Shown piece by piece: positions 16,625 to 23,845 of a stretch of DNA of 33,179 nucleotides. Every line of letters begins with the position of its first letter. Within the stretch, counting starts at the first letter, position 1. The stretch is from Ancalomicrobiaceae bacterium (GTDB lineage Bacteria; Pseudomonadota; Alphaproteobacteria; Rhizobiales; Ancalomicrobiaceae). The translations under genes and the position numbers were made by a program. The notes below the pieces were generated by a model. It saw nothing but the letters and a program-made list of their open reading frames with translations, was not told the origin of the DNA and made no database searches. The stretch lies in the NCBI GenBank assembly GCA_031291595.1, contig JARLIU010000146.1, positions 1-33,179 on the forward strand, in the 5' to 3' direction.

Positions 16625-17575
16625 ATGGCATTGCTGATCATCGACCGCCTGCGTCCGGTTTCGGCCACGGTCCGCGCCGCGGCGCTGCTCGCCCTGCTGG
16701 TGGCCGTGCTGCTGGTCGCCACCGGCGGCGGCTCGCTGCAGCTTATTCTCGACAACGCCCGCCAAGCGGCGCCGCTAGGCATCATCGCCCTCGGCCAGGC
16801 ACTGATCCTGATGATGGGACGGCTCGACCTGTCGGTCGGAGCGGCCGCCGGCCTCGCCAACGTCGTGCTGGCCTCGGCCTTCGCCGGCAACCCCGCCAAC
16901 CTCGCACCCGCCCTGGCGTTGACGCTCGGCCTCGGCCTGGCAGTTGGCCTGGCCAACGGCCTGCTGGTCGTGGCGCTGCGCATCCCCGCCTTCCTGGCGA
17001 CGCTCGCCACGGCGATGGTCATTGCCGGCGGCATCCTCGTCACCACCGGCGGCAGCCCGCGCGGCTCGATCCCCGCCTCCTTCCGGGTGATCACCGAAGG
17101 TTGGATCGGCGGCGTGATGCCGTGGTCGGTGGTGATCTGGCTGATCGTCGGCGTCGCGCTCATGGTCTTCGTGCATTTCACCCTCGCCGGACGGCGGATG
17201 CTGATCGCCGGCGCCAATGCCCGTGCCGCGCGCCATAGCGGCATCGCCGCCGGCCCGCTGGTGGTCGCCTCCTTCGTCGTTTCGGCGCTGATGGCGACGC
17301 TTGGCGGCATCCTCTTGTCGGCGATCACCGGGATGGCGTCGATCGGCATCGCCGACAGCTATGCGGTCGATTCCATCGCCGCCGCGGTGATCGGCGGCGC
17401 GGTGTTTTCCGGCGGCGTCTTCCTGCCGGCGGGCGCTGCCTGCGGCGCGCTGATCATCTTTCTGCTGCAGAGCCTGCTCTACGTGCTGTCGCTGCCGCCG
17501 GCCGCCCGCTTCATCGTTCAGGGGGCGATCATCGTGTTCGCGCTTGCCCTCGCCAACTACAGAAAGGAAGGCTGA
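16625..17575 (+). CDS. CUT2-type ABC transporter permease 2 (operon B)
   Basis: A 316-residue RbsC-family membrane protein. Its motif is MMGRLDLSVGAAAGL, with GR replacing the usual GG. The loop IAGANARAARHSGI and the C-terminal block AVIGGAVFSGGVFLPAGA are recognisable. GGGGAG (16611-16616) is 8 bases before the ATG at 16625, so this start is preferred over the GTG at 16619 and the long upstream open frame. Only 3 bases separate it from the hydrolase gene. Confidence 0.9.
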   Translation: MALLIIDRLRPVSATVRAAALLALLVAVLLVATGGGSLQLILDNARQAAPLGIIALGQALILMMGRLDLSVGAAAGLANVVLASAFAGNPANLAPALALTLGLGLAVGLANGLLVVALRIPAFLATLATAMVIAGGILVTTGGSPRGSIPASFRVITEGWIGGVMPWSVVIWLIVGVALMVFVHFTLAGRRMLIAGANARAARHSGIAAGPLVVASFVVSALMATLGGILLSAITGMASIGIADSYAVDSIAAAVIGGAVFSGGVFLPAGAACGALIIFLLQSLLYVLSLPPAARFIVQGAIIVFALALANYRKEG

Positions 17576-17578
17576 GCC

Positions 17579-18553
17579 ATGTCCTTCGTCCGCACGCTGA
17601 GGGGCGATATTGCGCCCGCCGATCTGGGCGTCACCTACGCCCACGACCATCTCTACTGCGTTCCGCCGTTGTGGAAGGAAAAGCACATCGACGATTTCAT
17701 GATCGATGACGTCGAAGCCTCGATCAAGGACGTCGAGCTGTTCAAGGCGGCGGGGGGCCGTTCGGTCTACGACGCCACGGCCATCGACTACGGCCGCGAT
17801 CCCCGGGCGCTGAAAGCGATCTCGGACCGCACCGGCATTCACATCATCGCCACCGCCGGCTTCAACAAGGCGATCATGTGGCCGGGACAGATGGCCGGCA
17901 CCAACGGCAGCTTCCAGGCCTGGGTCGACGCCCATTCGCGCGCCGAAATCCGCGATCACGTGGTGCGGGAGCTTACCGTCGGGCTCGACGGCACCGACCT
18001 CAAGGCCGGCGTCGCCAAGTTCGGCACCGGCTACAACACCATCTCGGACGGCGAGGACAAGGTGGTCCGCGCCGTGCTCGATGCCCACAAGGAAACCGGC
18101 TGTCCACTGCACTCGCACACCGAGATGGGCACGCTGATCCTCGAGCAGCTCGCCATCGTCCGCGCCGAAGGCGTCGATCCCAGCCGCTGGACCATCGCCC
18201 ACGTCGACCGCAATCCCGATCCGTGGGTGCATCGCAAGGCGGCCGAGAGCGGCGCCTTCCTGTGCTTCGACGGCATCAGCCGCATCAAATATCATGCCGA
18301 GAGCGTGCTGATCGGCTGCATCATCAGCCTCGTCCGCCACGGCCACCAGGACCAGATCCTGATCGGCGGCGACATCGCCCGGCGCACCATGTACCGCAAC
18401 TACGGCGAGGGCGGCCTCGGCCTCGGCTATATCCTGGCGAGCTGGGTGCCGCGCTTCGTCGAGGAGGCCGACGACGCCGGCTTCGACGGCAAGGCGCTGG
18501 TCGACAGCTTCCTCGTCGCCAATCCGCAACGCGCTTTCGCCTTCACCGCATGA
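17579..18553 (+). CDS. Phosphotriesterase-family metal-dependent hydrolase
   Basis: A 324-residue TIM-barrel hydrolase of the PTE family. The binuclear site can be read in order: AHDH (H22, H24), GVAKFG (K147, the candidate carbamylated bridging lysine), HSHTEMG (H180), IAHVDRN (H208) and GGDIARR (D265). Microbial relatives act mostly as lactonases or esterases, and organophosphate hydrolysis is rare. AAAGGAAGG lies before the ATG. Being coupled to an importer and to a creatininase-family gene (4-base overlap), it probably opens a lactone or ester of the imported solute in the cytoplasm. Substrate unknown. Confidence 0.85.
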   Translation: MSFVRTLRGDIAPADLGVTYAHDHLYCVPPLWKEKHIDDFMIDDVEASIKDVELFKAAGGRSVYDATAIDYGRDPRALKAISDRTGIHIIATAGFNKAIMWPGQMAGTNGSFQAWVDAHSRAEIRDHVVRELTVGLDGTDLKAGVAKFGTGYNTISDGEDKVVRAVLDAHKETGCPLHSHTEMGTLILEQLAIVRAEGVDPSRWTIAHVDRNPDPWVHRKAAESGAFLCFDGISRIKYHAESVLIGCIISLVRHGHQDQILIGGDIARRTMYRNYGEGGLGLGYILASWVPRFVEEADDAGFDGKALVDSFLVANPQRAFAFTA

Positions 18554-19347
18554 GACCGGACATCTTGACCAGCGACAACACCGACATTTCCAGACTGACC
18601 GACCGCGAGATGGTGGCAGCCCTCGCCGCCCGGCCGGTGCTCATCTTGCCGCTCGGGGCGGTCGAAAGCCACGGCGACCACCTGCCGGCCGGCACCGACA
18701 ACATCCTCGCCGTCCGCCTCGCCGAGGAATTGGCGCGACGGGTTGACGGCCGGACGCCGCTGTTGCGGCTGCCCGTGCTGCCATTCGGCCAGGTGTGGTC
18801 GCTCGCCGATGCGCCCGGCTCCTTCGGCGTCTCGGCCGAGACGGTGACGCGCTCGATCGTCGAGATCGCCCGCTCGGCCCAAGCCAAGGGGCTGTCGGTC
18901 GTCGCCGTCGTCAACGCCCACCTCGGCAATGCCCCGGCGATCCGCGATGCCCAGCGCATCGCTCGCGACTTCGGCGTCACCATCGCCAATTTCTTCTATC
19001 CCGGCTCGGACAAAGCGATTGCCGCCGTGCGCGAGCGGCCCGAAGCGCACCCGGCCTACATGCATGCCTGCGAGATCGAGACCTCCTATGTGCTGCATCT
19101 CGCCCCGGAGGTCGTCGACATGGCCCGGGCGGTGGCGAACTATCCGGTCTTCCCTGAGGATTTCGGCATCGTCGCCTATCGCTGGACGGAATTCTCTGAC
19201 AGCCCGGTGCTCGGCGATGCCCGCGCCGCCACGGCGGAAAAGGGCCGGATCATCCTCGATACCGTCCTCGACAATATGGCCAAGCAGATTGCCGTCCTCT
19301 ATTCTCGCCAGTTCGGCACGACAGGCGAACGGGAGACGGACGGGTGA
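18550..19347 (+). CDS. Creatininase family amidohydrolase
   Basis: A 265-residue protein with the family's metal-binding signature LPLGAVESHGDHLPAGTD (E39, H41, D50). It continues VVNAHLGN in place of the usual NGHGGN, keeping the histidine, and CEIETSYVL in place of GExETS, keeping the glutamate. Known members hydrolyse creatinine, formamidopyrimidine intermediates and mycofactocin-precursor peptides, so cyclic or linear amide cleavage is the general chemistry. The start is the ATG overlapping the previous stop. Co-occurrence with a PTE-like hydrolase suggests the operon B solute has both a lactone/ester and an amide bond; this is inference. Confidence 0.85.
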   Translation: MRPDILTSDNTDISRLTDREMVAALAARPVLILPLGAVESHGDHLPAGTDNILAVRLAEELARRVDGRTPLLRLPVLPFGQVWSLADAPGSFGVSAETVTRSIVEIARSAQAKGLSVVAVVNAHLGNAPAIRDAQRIARDFGVTIANFFYPGSDKAIAAVRERPEAHPAYMHACEIETSYVLHLAPEVVDMARAVANYPVFPEDFGIVAYRWTEFSDSPVLGDARAATAEKGRIILDTVLDNMAKQIAVLYSRQFGTTGERETDG

Positions 19348-20150
19348 ATGTGGCAGCGGTCTCGGTCAAGGACCATCGGCCGATCTACATCCAGATCGCC
19401 GAAAAGCTGAGGGCGCGCATCCTCTCCGGCTATTACGAGGAGAAGATCGCCGGCGAACTGCCGCTGGCGCGCGAATGGCAGGTCAGCCGGCGCACCATCC
19501 AGCAGGCGCTCGACCTGTTGGTCGATGAGGGTCTGCTCGTCCGCCAGCATGGTCTCGGCACCTTCATCAACCGCAAGGGCGTCGCCAAGCGCTACCGTGC
19601 GATCACCTCGCTCACCGAGGGCATCGCCGGGCAGGGCCTCAAGCCGGAAGCCACCGTCCTCCGTAGCGGCGCCGATGCCGCCGATGCCGACGAGCGCGCC
19701 TTCTTCGGCCTCGAACCGGGCGCGCCGGTCTACCGCCACCGCCGTCTGCTGTCGGCGGACGGGCGGCCGCTGGCCATCGCCGAGGCGGCGCTCAATCTGG
19801 CGCTGCTGCCCGGCCTCGAACTGTCCCATCTCGACCGCTCGCTTTACGGCAAGCTGCGCGATGCCTATGGACGCACGATCGTCGAGGTGGAGGACCAGTA
19901 TGTGCCGGCCGTCAGCGACGCGACGGTCGCCGGCCTGCTCAATCTGCCGGTCGGCAGCCCGGTGTTCCTGGCCGTCAGGCGGGCGCGCGATCAGGCCGGT
20001 CTGCCGATCGAACTGTCGCGCGTCACCATGCTGCCGGTGCCACTCGATATCTCCATCCGCCATGTCGGCTTCCTGCCCGAGGTCGAGGAGCCAACCTCCG
20101 AGGCGCGCGACTGGACCTATTCGGTCGGCTTCGGCAACTTCCGCCGTTGA
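19344..20150 (+). CDS. GntR family transcriptional regulator, HutC/UTRA type
   Basis: A 268-residue regulator. The N-terminal winged HTH (about 10-80) contains PIYIQIAEKLRARILSG, LPLAREWQVSRRTIQQALDLLVDEGLL and RQHGLGTFI. The UTRA ligand domain follows (RYRAITSLTEGIAGQG ... ETTERED-like strands, FLAVRRARDQAGLPIELSRVTMLP). It starts at a GTG overlapping the creatininase stop (GTGA), with GGGAG upstream, so it is the last gene of operon B. A regulator carried inside the operon suggests autoregulation. It faces the kinase gene tail-to-tail with a 15-base gap. Confidence 0.88.
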   Translation: MNVAAVSVKDHRPIYIQIAEKLRARILSGYYEEKIAGELPLAREWQVSRRTIQQALDLLVDEGLLVRQHGLGTFINRKGVAKRYRAITSLTEGIAGQGLKPEATVLRSGADAADADERAFFGLEPGAPVYRHRRLLSADGRPLAIAEAALNLALLPGLELSHLDRSLYGKLRDAYGRTIVEVEDQYVPAVSDATVAGLLNLPVGSPVFLAVRRARDQAGLPIELSRVTMLPVPLDISIRHVGFLPEVEEPTSEARDWTYSVGFGNFRR

Positions 20151-20165
20151 GCCACGGCCTTTGCC

Positions 20166-21659
20166 TCAGGCGACGCCGGTGAGCGGCCCGAGTGCCGCTT
20201 CGCTGCCCGTCTTGAAGCGGGCGAACCCCTCGTCGTAGGCGGCGTTGGGCGCCGGATCATAGGCGCGGGCGAGCGCATAGGTGGCCTCGGCCGCCTCGGT
20301 GAGCGAGCCGAAATCGCCGGCCGCCACGGCGGCGCACAGCGCCACACCCTTGGCGCCGAACTGGGTGCCCTCGGGGATTTCGACGCAATAGCCGGTGACG
20401 TCGGCGATCATCTGGCTCCAGAACGGGCTGCGGCCGCCGCCGCCGGTCAGGCGGATGCGGCCGGCCGTGCCGCCGATCGCCTCGTAGCAGTCGCGGATGG
20501 TATAGGCGACGCCTTCGTAGACGGCGCGCACCAGCTGCGGCCGGCCATGCTGCGGAGCCAGGCCGACGAAGCCGGCACGGGCACGAGGTTCGATGCGCGG
20601 GGCGATGACGCCGCTTGCCGACAGGTACGGCACGAACACCGCGCCGCCTGCCCCCGGGGCGGCGCTGGCGGCGATCTCGCCGAGCGTCTCATAGGGATGG
20701 TCGCCGGCGGAGATATCCGGGCACAGCGCGGCCAGCGTCCAGTCGATGACCGTGGTGCCGGCGACATTGACCATGGTCTTCATCCAGCGCCGGCCCGGGA
20801 CGATGAACAGCAGCCCGAGATCGCGCGGCTCGTAGACCGCGTGGTCGAACACGACGCCGTTGATGCAGGTGGTGCCGAGCACGGTCACGGCGTCGCCCGG
20901 GGTCAGCGCGCCGGCCCCGACGACGCAAGCCGAAGCGTCGCCGGTGCCGATGGCAACCGGCGTGCCGACCGCCAGCCCGGTCGCCTCGGCCGCGGCAGCG
21001 GTGACCCGGCCGGCCAGATCCTCGGAGCGCCGAACCGGCGGCAACAGACGCGCCAGATCCTCGATACCGAGGAGGCGCAACTGCTCGGGGTGAAAATCGC
21101 GCGTCACTGCCGATCCCGGCGCCATCGCTGCTTCGCTCTCGTCGGTGGCGATCTCGCCGGTCAGGCGGTAGCGGACGAAATCCTTGGCACAGAGGACGTG
21201 CCGGGCGCGGCCAAGCGCCTCCGGCTCGGAGCGCTTCAGCCAGGCAAGCACCGGCAGGATGCAGCCGAGCTGCATCACCGAGCCGGAATGGGCAAACACG
21301 CGGGAGAAAAGGTCGGGCCGTCCCTCGCGCAGGTCGTCGACGAGCGCTTGCGCCCGCGCATCGTTCCACAGGATCGGCGCCCGCTGCAGCATCCCGGCTG
21401 CGTCGATCAACCAGGCTCCAACCATCACGCCGGTGATGCCGACGCCGCGGATCGCTGCGGCAGAGACGGGGCCCTTAGCGATCAGTGCGCGGATGACGCG
21501 GGTCGCCGCCGTCCAGACGTCCTCGCCGTCGATCTCCGACCAGCCGAGCGGCGCCGACTTCAGCCGCAGACGCTCCGACGCCTCGCCCCGCTGGCGCCCC
21601 CTGTCGTCGAACAGCGCGGCCTTGATCACCGAGGTGCCGACATCGAGACCGAGATACAT
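20166..21659 (-). CDS. FGGY family carbohydrate kinase
   Basis: A 497-residue kinase of the xylulokinase/glycerol kinase family. The first phosphate-binding motif is LGLDVGTSVIKAALFD at the N-terminus. GITGVMVGAWLID followed by ILWNDARA places the catalytic aspartate in WND. The second domain shows LGTTCINGVV, FVPYLSASGVIAPRIEP and the family signature region GGGGRSPFWSQMIADVTGYCVEIPEG. GGAG lies 8 bases before the ATG. It would phosphorylate a ketose or polyol such as a pentulose or tetritol; specificity cannot be read from sequence. Its promoter overlaps a perfect 26-bp palindrome that recurs, imperfectly, at operon B. Confidence 0.9.
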   Translation of the reverse strand: MYLGLDVGTSVIKAALFDDRGRQRGEASERLRLKSAPLGWSEIDGEDVWTAATRVIRALIAKGPVSAAAIRGVGITGVMVGAWLIDAAGMLQRAPILWNDARAQALVDDLREGRPDLFSRVFAHSGSVMQLGCILPVLAWLKRSEPEALGRARHVLCAKDFVRYRLTGEIATDESEAAMAPGSAVTRDFHPEQLRLLGIEDLARLLPPVRRSEDLAGRVTAAAAEATGLAVGTPVAIGTGDASACVVGAGALTPGDAVTVLGTTCINGVVFDHAVYEPRDLGLLFIVPGRRWMKTMVNVAGTTVIDWTLAALCPDISAGDHPYETLGEIAASAAPGAGGAVFVPYLSASGVIAPRIEPRARAGFVGLAPQHGRPQLVRAVYEGVAYTIRDCYEAIGGTAGRIRLTGGGGRSPFWSQMIADVTGYCVEIPEGTQFGAKGVALCAAVAAGDFGSLTEAAEATYALARAYDPAPNAAYDEGFARFKTGSEAALGPLTGVA

Positions 21660-21671
21660 CAGATGCGCTCC

Positions 21672-21697
21672 AACATGACTACATATGTAGTCATGTT
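21672..21697. promoter_or_regulatory. Perfect 26-bp palindromic operator at the kinase promoter
   Basis: The half-site AACATGACTACAT is followed directly by its exact reverse complement. It lies immediately upstream of the kinase ribosome-binding site and overlaps the predicted -10 box. The core TGACTACAT recurs at the operon B promoter. Size, symmetry and a neighbouring GntR/FCD gene make it a very likely GntR operator. Confidence 0.85.
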
Positions 21698-21723
21698 ATG
21701 CCGTCCGCCGACCCTGTCCGCAA
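21695..21723 (-). promoter_or_regulatory. Probable promoter of the kinase gene
   Basis: On the minus strand TTGCGG (plus-strand 21718-21723), a 17-base spacer and CATAAC (21695-21700) match sigma-70 boxes at four of six positions each. The transcript would start inside the palindrome, about 35 bases before the ATG, so a bound protein would repress. Confidence 0.45.
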
Positions 21724-21955
21724 GTGCTTTCGGCACGCCGACTTATGTTGGACGGACATCGACCGTCGCCGGCCGACCCATCCGGAGATCCGTGCCTCCA
21801 TCGAGTGCACACGCCCGCCCGGGCAAGCGACGCGGCTCCGTGCCGCCAAACTGTCTTGGCGAGAGCAACTGCGACCCGGAATTCCGGTGCGCGGCGATGA
21901 CGTCGGCGAGCCGGACCTGCCGGCCGAAGGTGGCGGCGTTCGGCGCGGACGGTCA

Positions 21956-22618
21956 TCATGTCGCGCACTGAGCGAGATGGTCGCACATGCGAGCCCTGGC
22001 GACGTCGGGATCGTGGGCGCGGAGCGCGGCGACGATGGCCCGATGGCCGCGGAGCATGAGCTGCAGGTTTTCCGCCGGGCGGGCCCGTTCTGACAACCTG
22101 GCGAAGGCTGGTGCGTATTGCATCTGCCACAGCCAACCGACGACGGCGGCCAGAACGGCGCTACCAGCCGCTTCGGCGATGCCGACATGGAACAAGCGGT
22201 CGAGTTCCGGGGCGCCCGGCGCACCGGGCCTCGCCATGGCTTCGGCCAGGGTGGACAGCGCGGCGATGGCGACATCGTCGGCTTCAACCGCCGCGATGGC
22301 CGCGACCTCGCTTTCGACCAGCATACGTGAAGGCAGAATATCGTAGCGACTGTGCCAGGCGTCGTCGAGAGTCCTCGCTTCGCCGGGGGTGTCGCGCACG
22401 AAGGTGCCGGCCCCGGCGTGCACCTCGATGAGCCCGGCGAGTTCGAGTACGATCATCGCCTCGCGCACCACTGGGCGACTGACACCCAACTGCTTCGACA
22501 GCTCGCGCTCGGGCGGCAGACGCTGGCACGGCTTGAATTCGCCGGTACGGATCAGCTCGGCGACCTGCTTGGCGACCTTGTGAAACAGACGCTGGGAGTC
22601 GACGGGCTGAAACGGCAT
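21956..22618 (-). CDS. GntR family transcriptional regulator, FadR/FCD type
   Basis: A 220-residue regulator. The winged HTH occupies about 8-75 (LFHKVAKQVAELIRTGEF, LPPERELSKQLGVSRPVVREAMIVLELAGLIEV, GAGTFV). The FCD domain follows, with the metal-ligand histidines visible in RLFHVGIAEAAG, GHRAIVAALRAHD and MCDHL, so it probably binds a metal-chelated carboxylate or sugar acid. It is a little shorter than many FCD proteins but reaches the last motif. It lies upstream of the FGGY kinase on the same strand, separated by about 300 bases that include the palindrome. It is the best candidate to bind that palindrome and the related site at operon B. Confidence 0.88.
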   Translation of the reverse strand: MPFQPVDSQRLFHKVAKQVAELIRTGEFKPCQRLPPERELSKQLGVSRPVVREAMIVLELAGLIEVHAGAGTFVRDTPGEARTLDDAWHSRYDILPSRMLVESEVAAIAAVEADDVAIAALSTLAEAMARPGAPGAPELDRLFHVGIAEAAGSAVLAAVVGWLWQMQYAPAFARLSERARPAENLQLMLRGHRAIVAALRAHDPDVARARMCDHLAQCAT

Positions 22619-22662
22619 CGCTCACATCTTTCCGTCCAAAGTATCGCCCACCATCGTCAACC

Positions 22663-22687
22663 TGGCCGGATCCGGCCATCCGGATGG
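22663..22687. repeat. Two overlapping perfect palindromes upstream of the GntR/FCD gene
   Basis: TGGCCGGATCCGGCCA (22663-22678) and CCATCCGGATGG (22676-22687) are each perfectly self-complementary and share three bases. They lie 45-70 bases upstream of the GntR/FCD start. They could be a promoter-proximal operator or a hairpin element; they do not resemble the TGACTACAT operator. A third perfect palindrome, GCCTGCCGGCAGGC, is at 22715-22728. Confidence 0.45.
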
Positions 22688-22820
22688 TCACGGCCACTCG
22701 CGCCGCTGAGGCGCGCCTGCCGGCAGGCAGTGCCGCCTCCGGCGATCATGCGGACGCCGCCGAGGTCGGCGCTGGCGCAGTTCGACCCACAAGCAGCGTT
22801 GTCGGTGAAGGCAGGCATAA

Positions 22821-22850
22821 CGGCGCCATCCCGCTCTGGCGACGGCGCCG
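22821..22850 (-). terminator. Hairpin after the last gene of operon C
   Basis: CGGCGCC (22821-22827) and GGCGCCG (22844-22850) form a 7-bp GC stem with a 16-base loop. It begins 5 bases beyond the stop codon of the permease that ends operon C. No T run follows, so it may be a weak or factor-assisted terminator. Confidence 0.4.
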
Positions 22851-22855
22851 GCAGG

Positions 22856-23845
22856 TCAGCGGCTGAACTGCCAGGGCCGGTCGGCCAGCGCCAGGGCCAG
22901 GACGATGATCAGGCCTTTGGCGATCAGCTGCATCTCGATCGGCACGTTCATCAGGGCGAGGCCGTTGTTCATGATCCCGATCAGGAACACGCCGGCGACG
23001 GTGCGCGGTACCGAGCCGGTCCCGCCCATCAGGCTGGTGCCGCCGATCACCACCGAAGCGATGACGTCGAGTTCGATCCCGGCGCCATAGGTCGACGCCG
23101 CGGTGTGGACCTGCGATGCCAGCACGATGCCGGCAACGCCGGCGCCGAACGAGCACAGCACGTAGGTGGCGGCCTTGACGACACGGACGCGGCGGCCACT
23201 GAGGTAGGCGGCCCGTTCGTTGTCGCCGACCGCCAGCACGGTCAGCCCGAATACCGTTCGGTACTGCAGGAATATCGCCACCGCGATCATCGCCGCGAAC
23301 ACGAACACCGAGAACGGCACGCCGGAGATCTGGCCGGAGCCGATGAACAGGAACGACTCGGGACCGCGGATCAGATGGAGGTCGGGACCGCCGGTCAACA
23401 GCGCGGTGCCGCGCACGATGCTCATGCCGGCCAGCGTCACCACCAGCGACGGCAGGCCGAGCACGGCCACGCACAGCCCCTGAAACAGGCCGATCGATAT
23501 CGCCAGAGTGAGCGCGGCGAGTGCCGCCAAGCCGACGTTGCCGCCACTGGCCTCCAGCGTGTAGGCGGCGCAGACGCCGGCGAAGGCCATCACCGGGCCG
23601 ACCGACAGATCGATACCGCCGGTCATGATCACGAAGGTCATGCCGACCGCCATGATGCCGATGATCGAGACCTGATGCACGATGCCGATCAGGTTCTCCG
23701 GAGACAGGAAGGCCGGCTCGATCAGCGCGAAGATGACACAGATCGCCACCAGGGTGACCGGCAGCAGGCGTCCGCTGAAAAAGGCCAGCACGGCATTGGC
23801 GCGCGGCGAGAAATGGGCTGTCGTCACGCTATTCGCCTCCGACAT
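22856..23845 (-). CDS. CUT2-type ABC transporter permease 2 (operon C)
   Basis: A 329-residue RbsC-family membrane protein with the intact motif MTGGIDLSVGPVMAFAG and the C-terminal VVIGGTSLMGGTGSVPRTVAG block. The ATG at 23845 (MSEANSVTTA) is chosen because the longer frame from 23881 lies deep in the ATPase gene; it overlaps the ATPase stop by 17 bases and has AGGA upstream. It is the last gene of operon C, with a hairpin following. Confidence 0.9.
   Translation of the reverse strand: MSEANSVTTAHFSPRANAVLAFFSGRLLPVTLVAICVIFALIEPAFLSPENLIGIVHQVSIIGIMAVGMTFVIMTGGIDLSVGPVMAFAGVCAAYTLEASGGNVGLAALAALTLAISIGLFQGLCVAVLGLPSLVVTLAGMSIVRGTALLTGGPDLHLIRGPESFLFIGSGQISGVPFSVFVFAAMIAVAIFLQYRTVFGLTVLAVGDNERAAYLSGRRVRVVKAATYVLCSFGAGVAGIVLASQVHTAASTYGAGIELDVIASVVIGGTSLMGGTGSVPRTVAGVFLIGIMNNGLALMNVPIEMQLIAKGLIIVLALALADRPWQFSR

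Noticed and set aside
16775-18529. A 584-codon minus-strand open frame opposite permease 2 and the PTE-like gene
   Set aside because: The composition (DDQR/AGG repeats of charged residues) is that of a shadow frame; the plus-strand genes have full catalytic motifs.
17579-18553. Organophosphate-degrading phosphotriesterase
   Set aside because: The family is mostly lactonases and esterases, and the operon context is sugar-type import; nothing supports phosphotriester hydrolysis.
21698-21955. A small gene between the kinase and the GntR/FCD gene
   Set aside because: Open frames here lack ribosome-binding sites and domain features; the region is better explained as kinase promoter and leader DNA.
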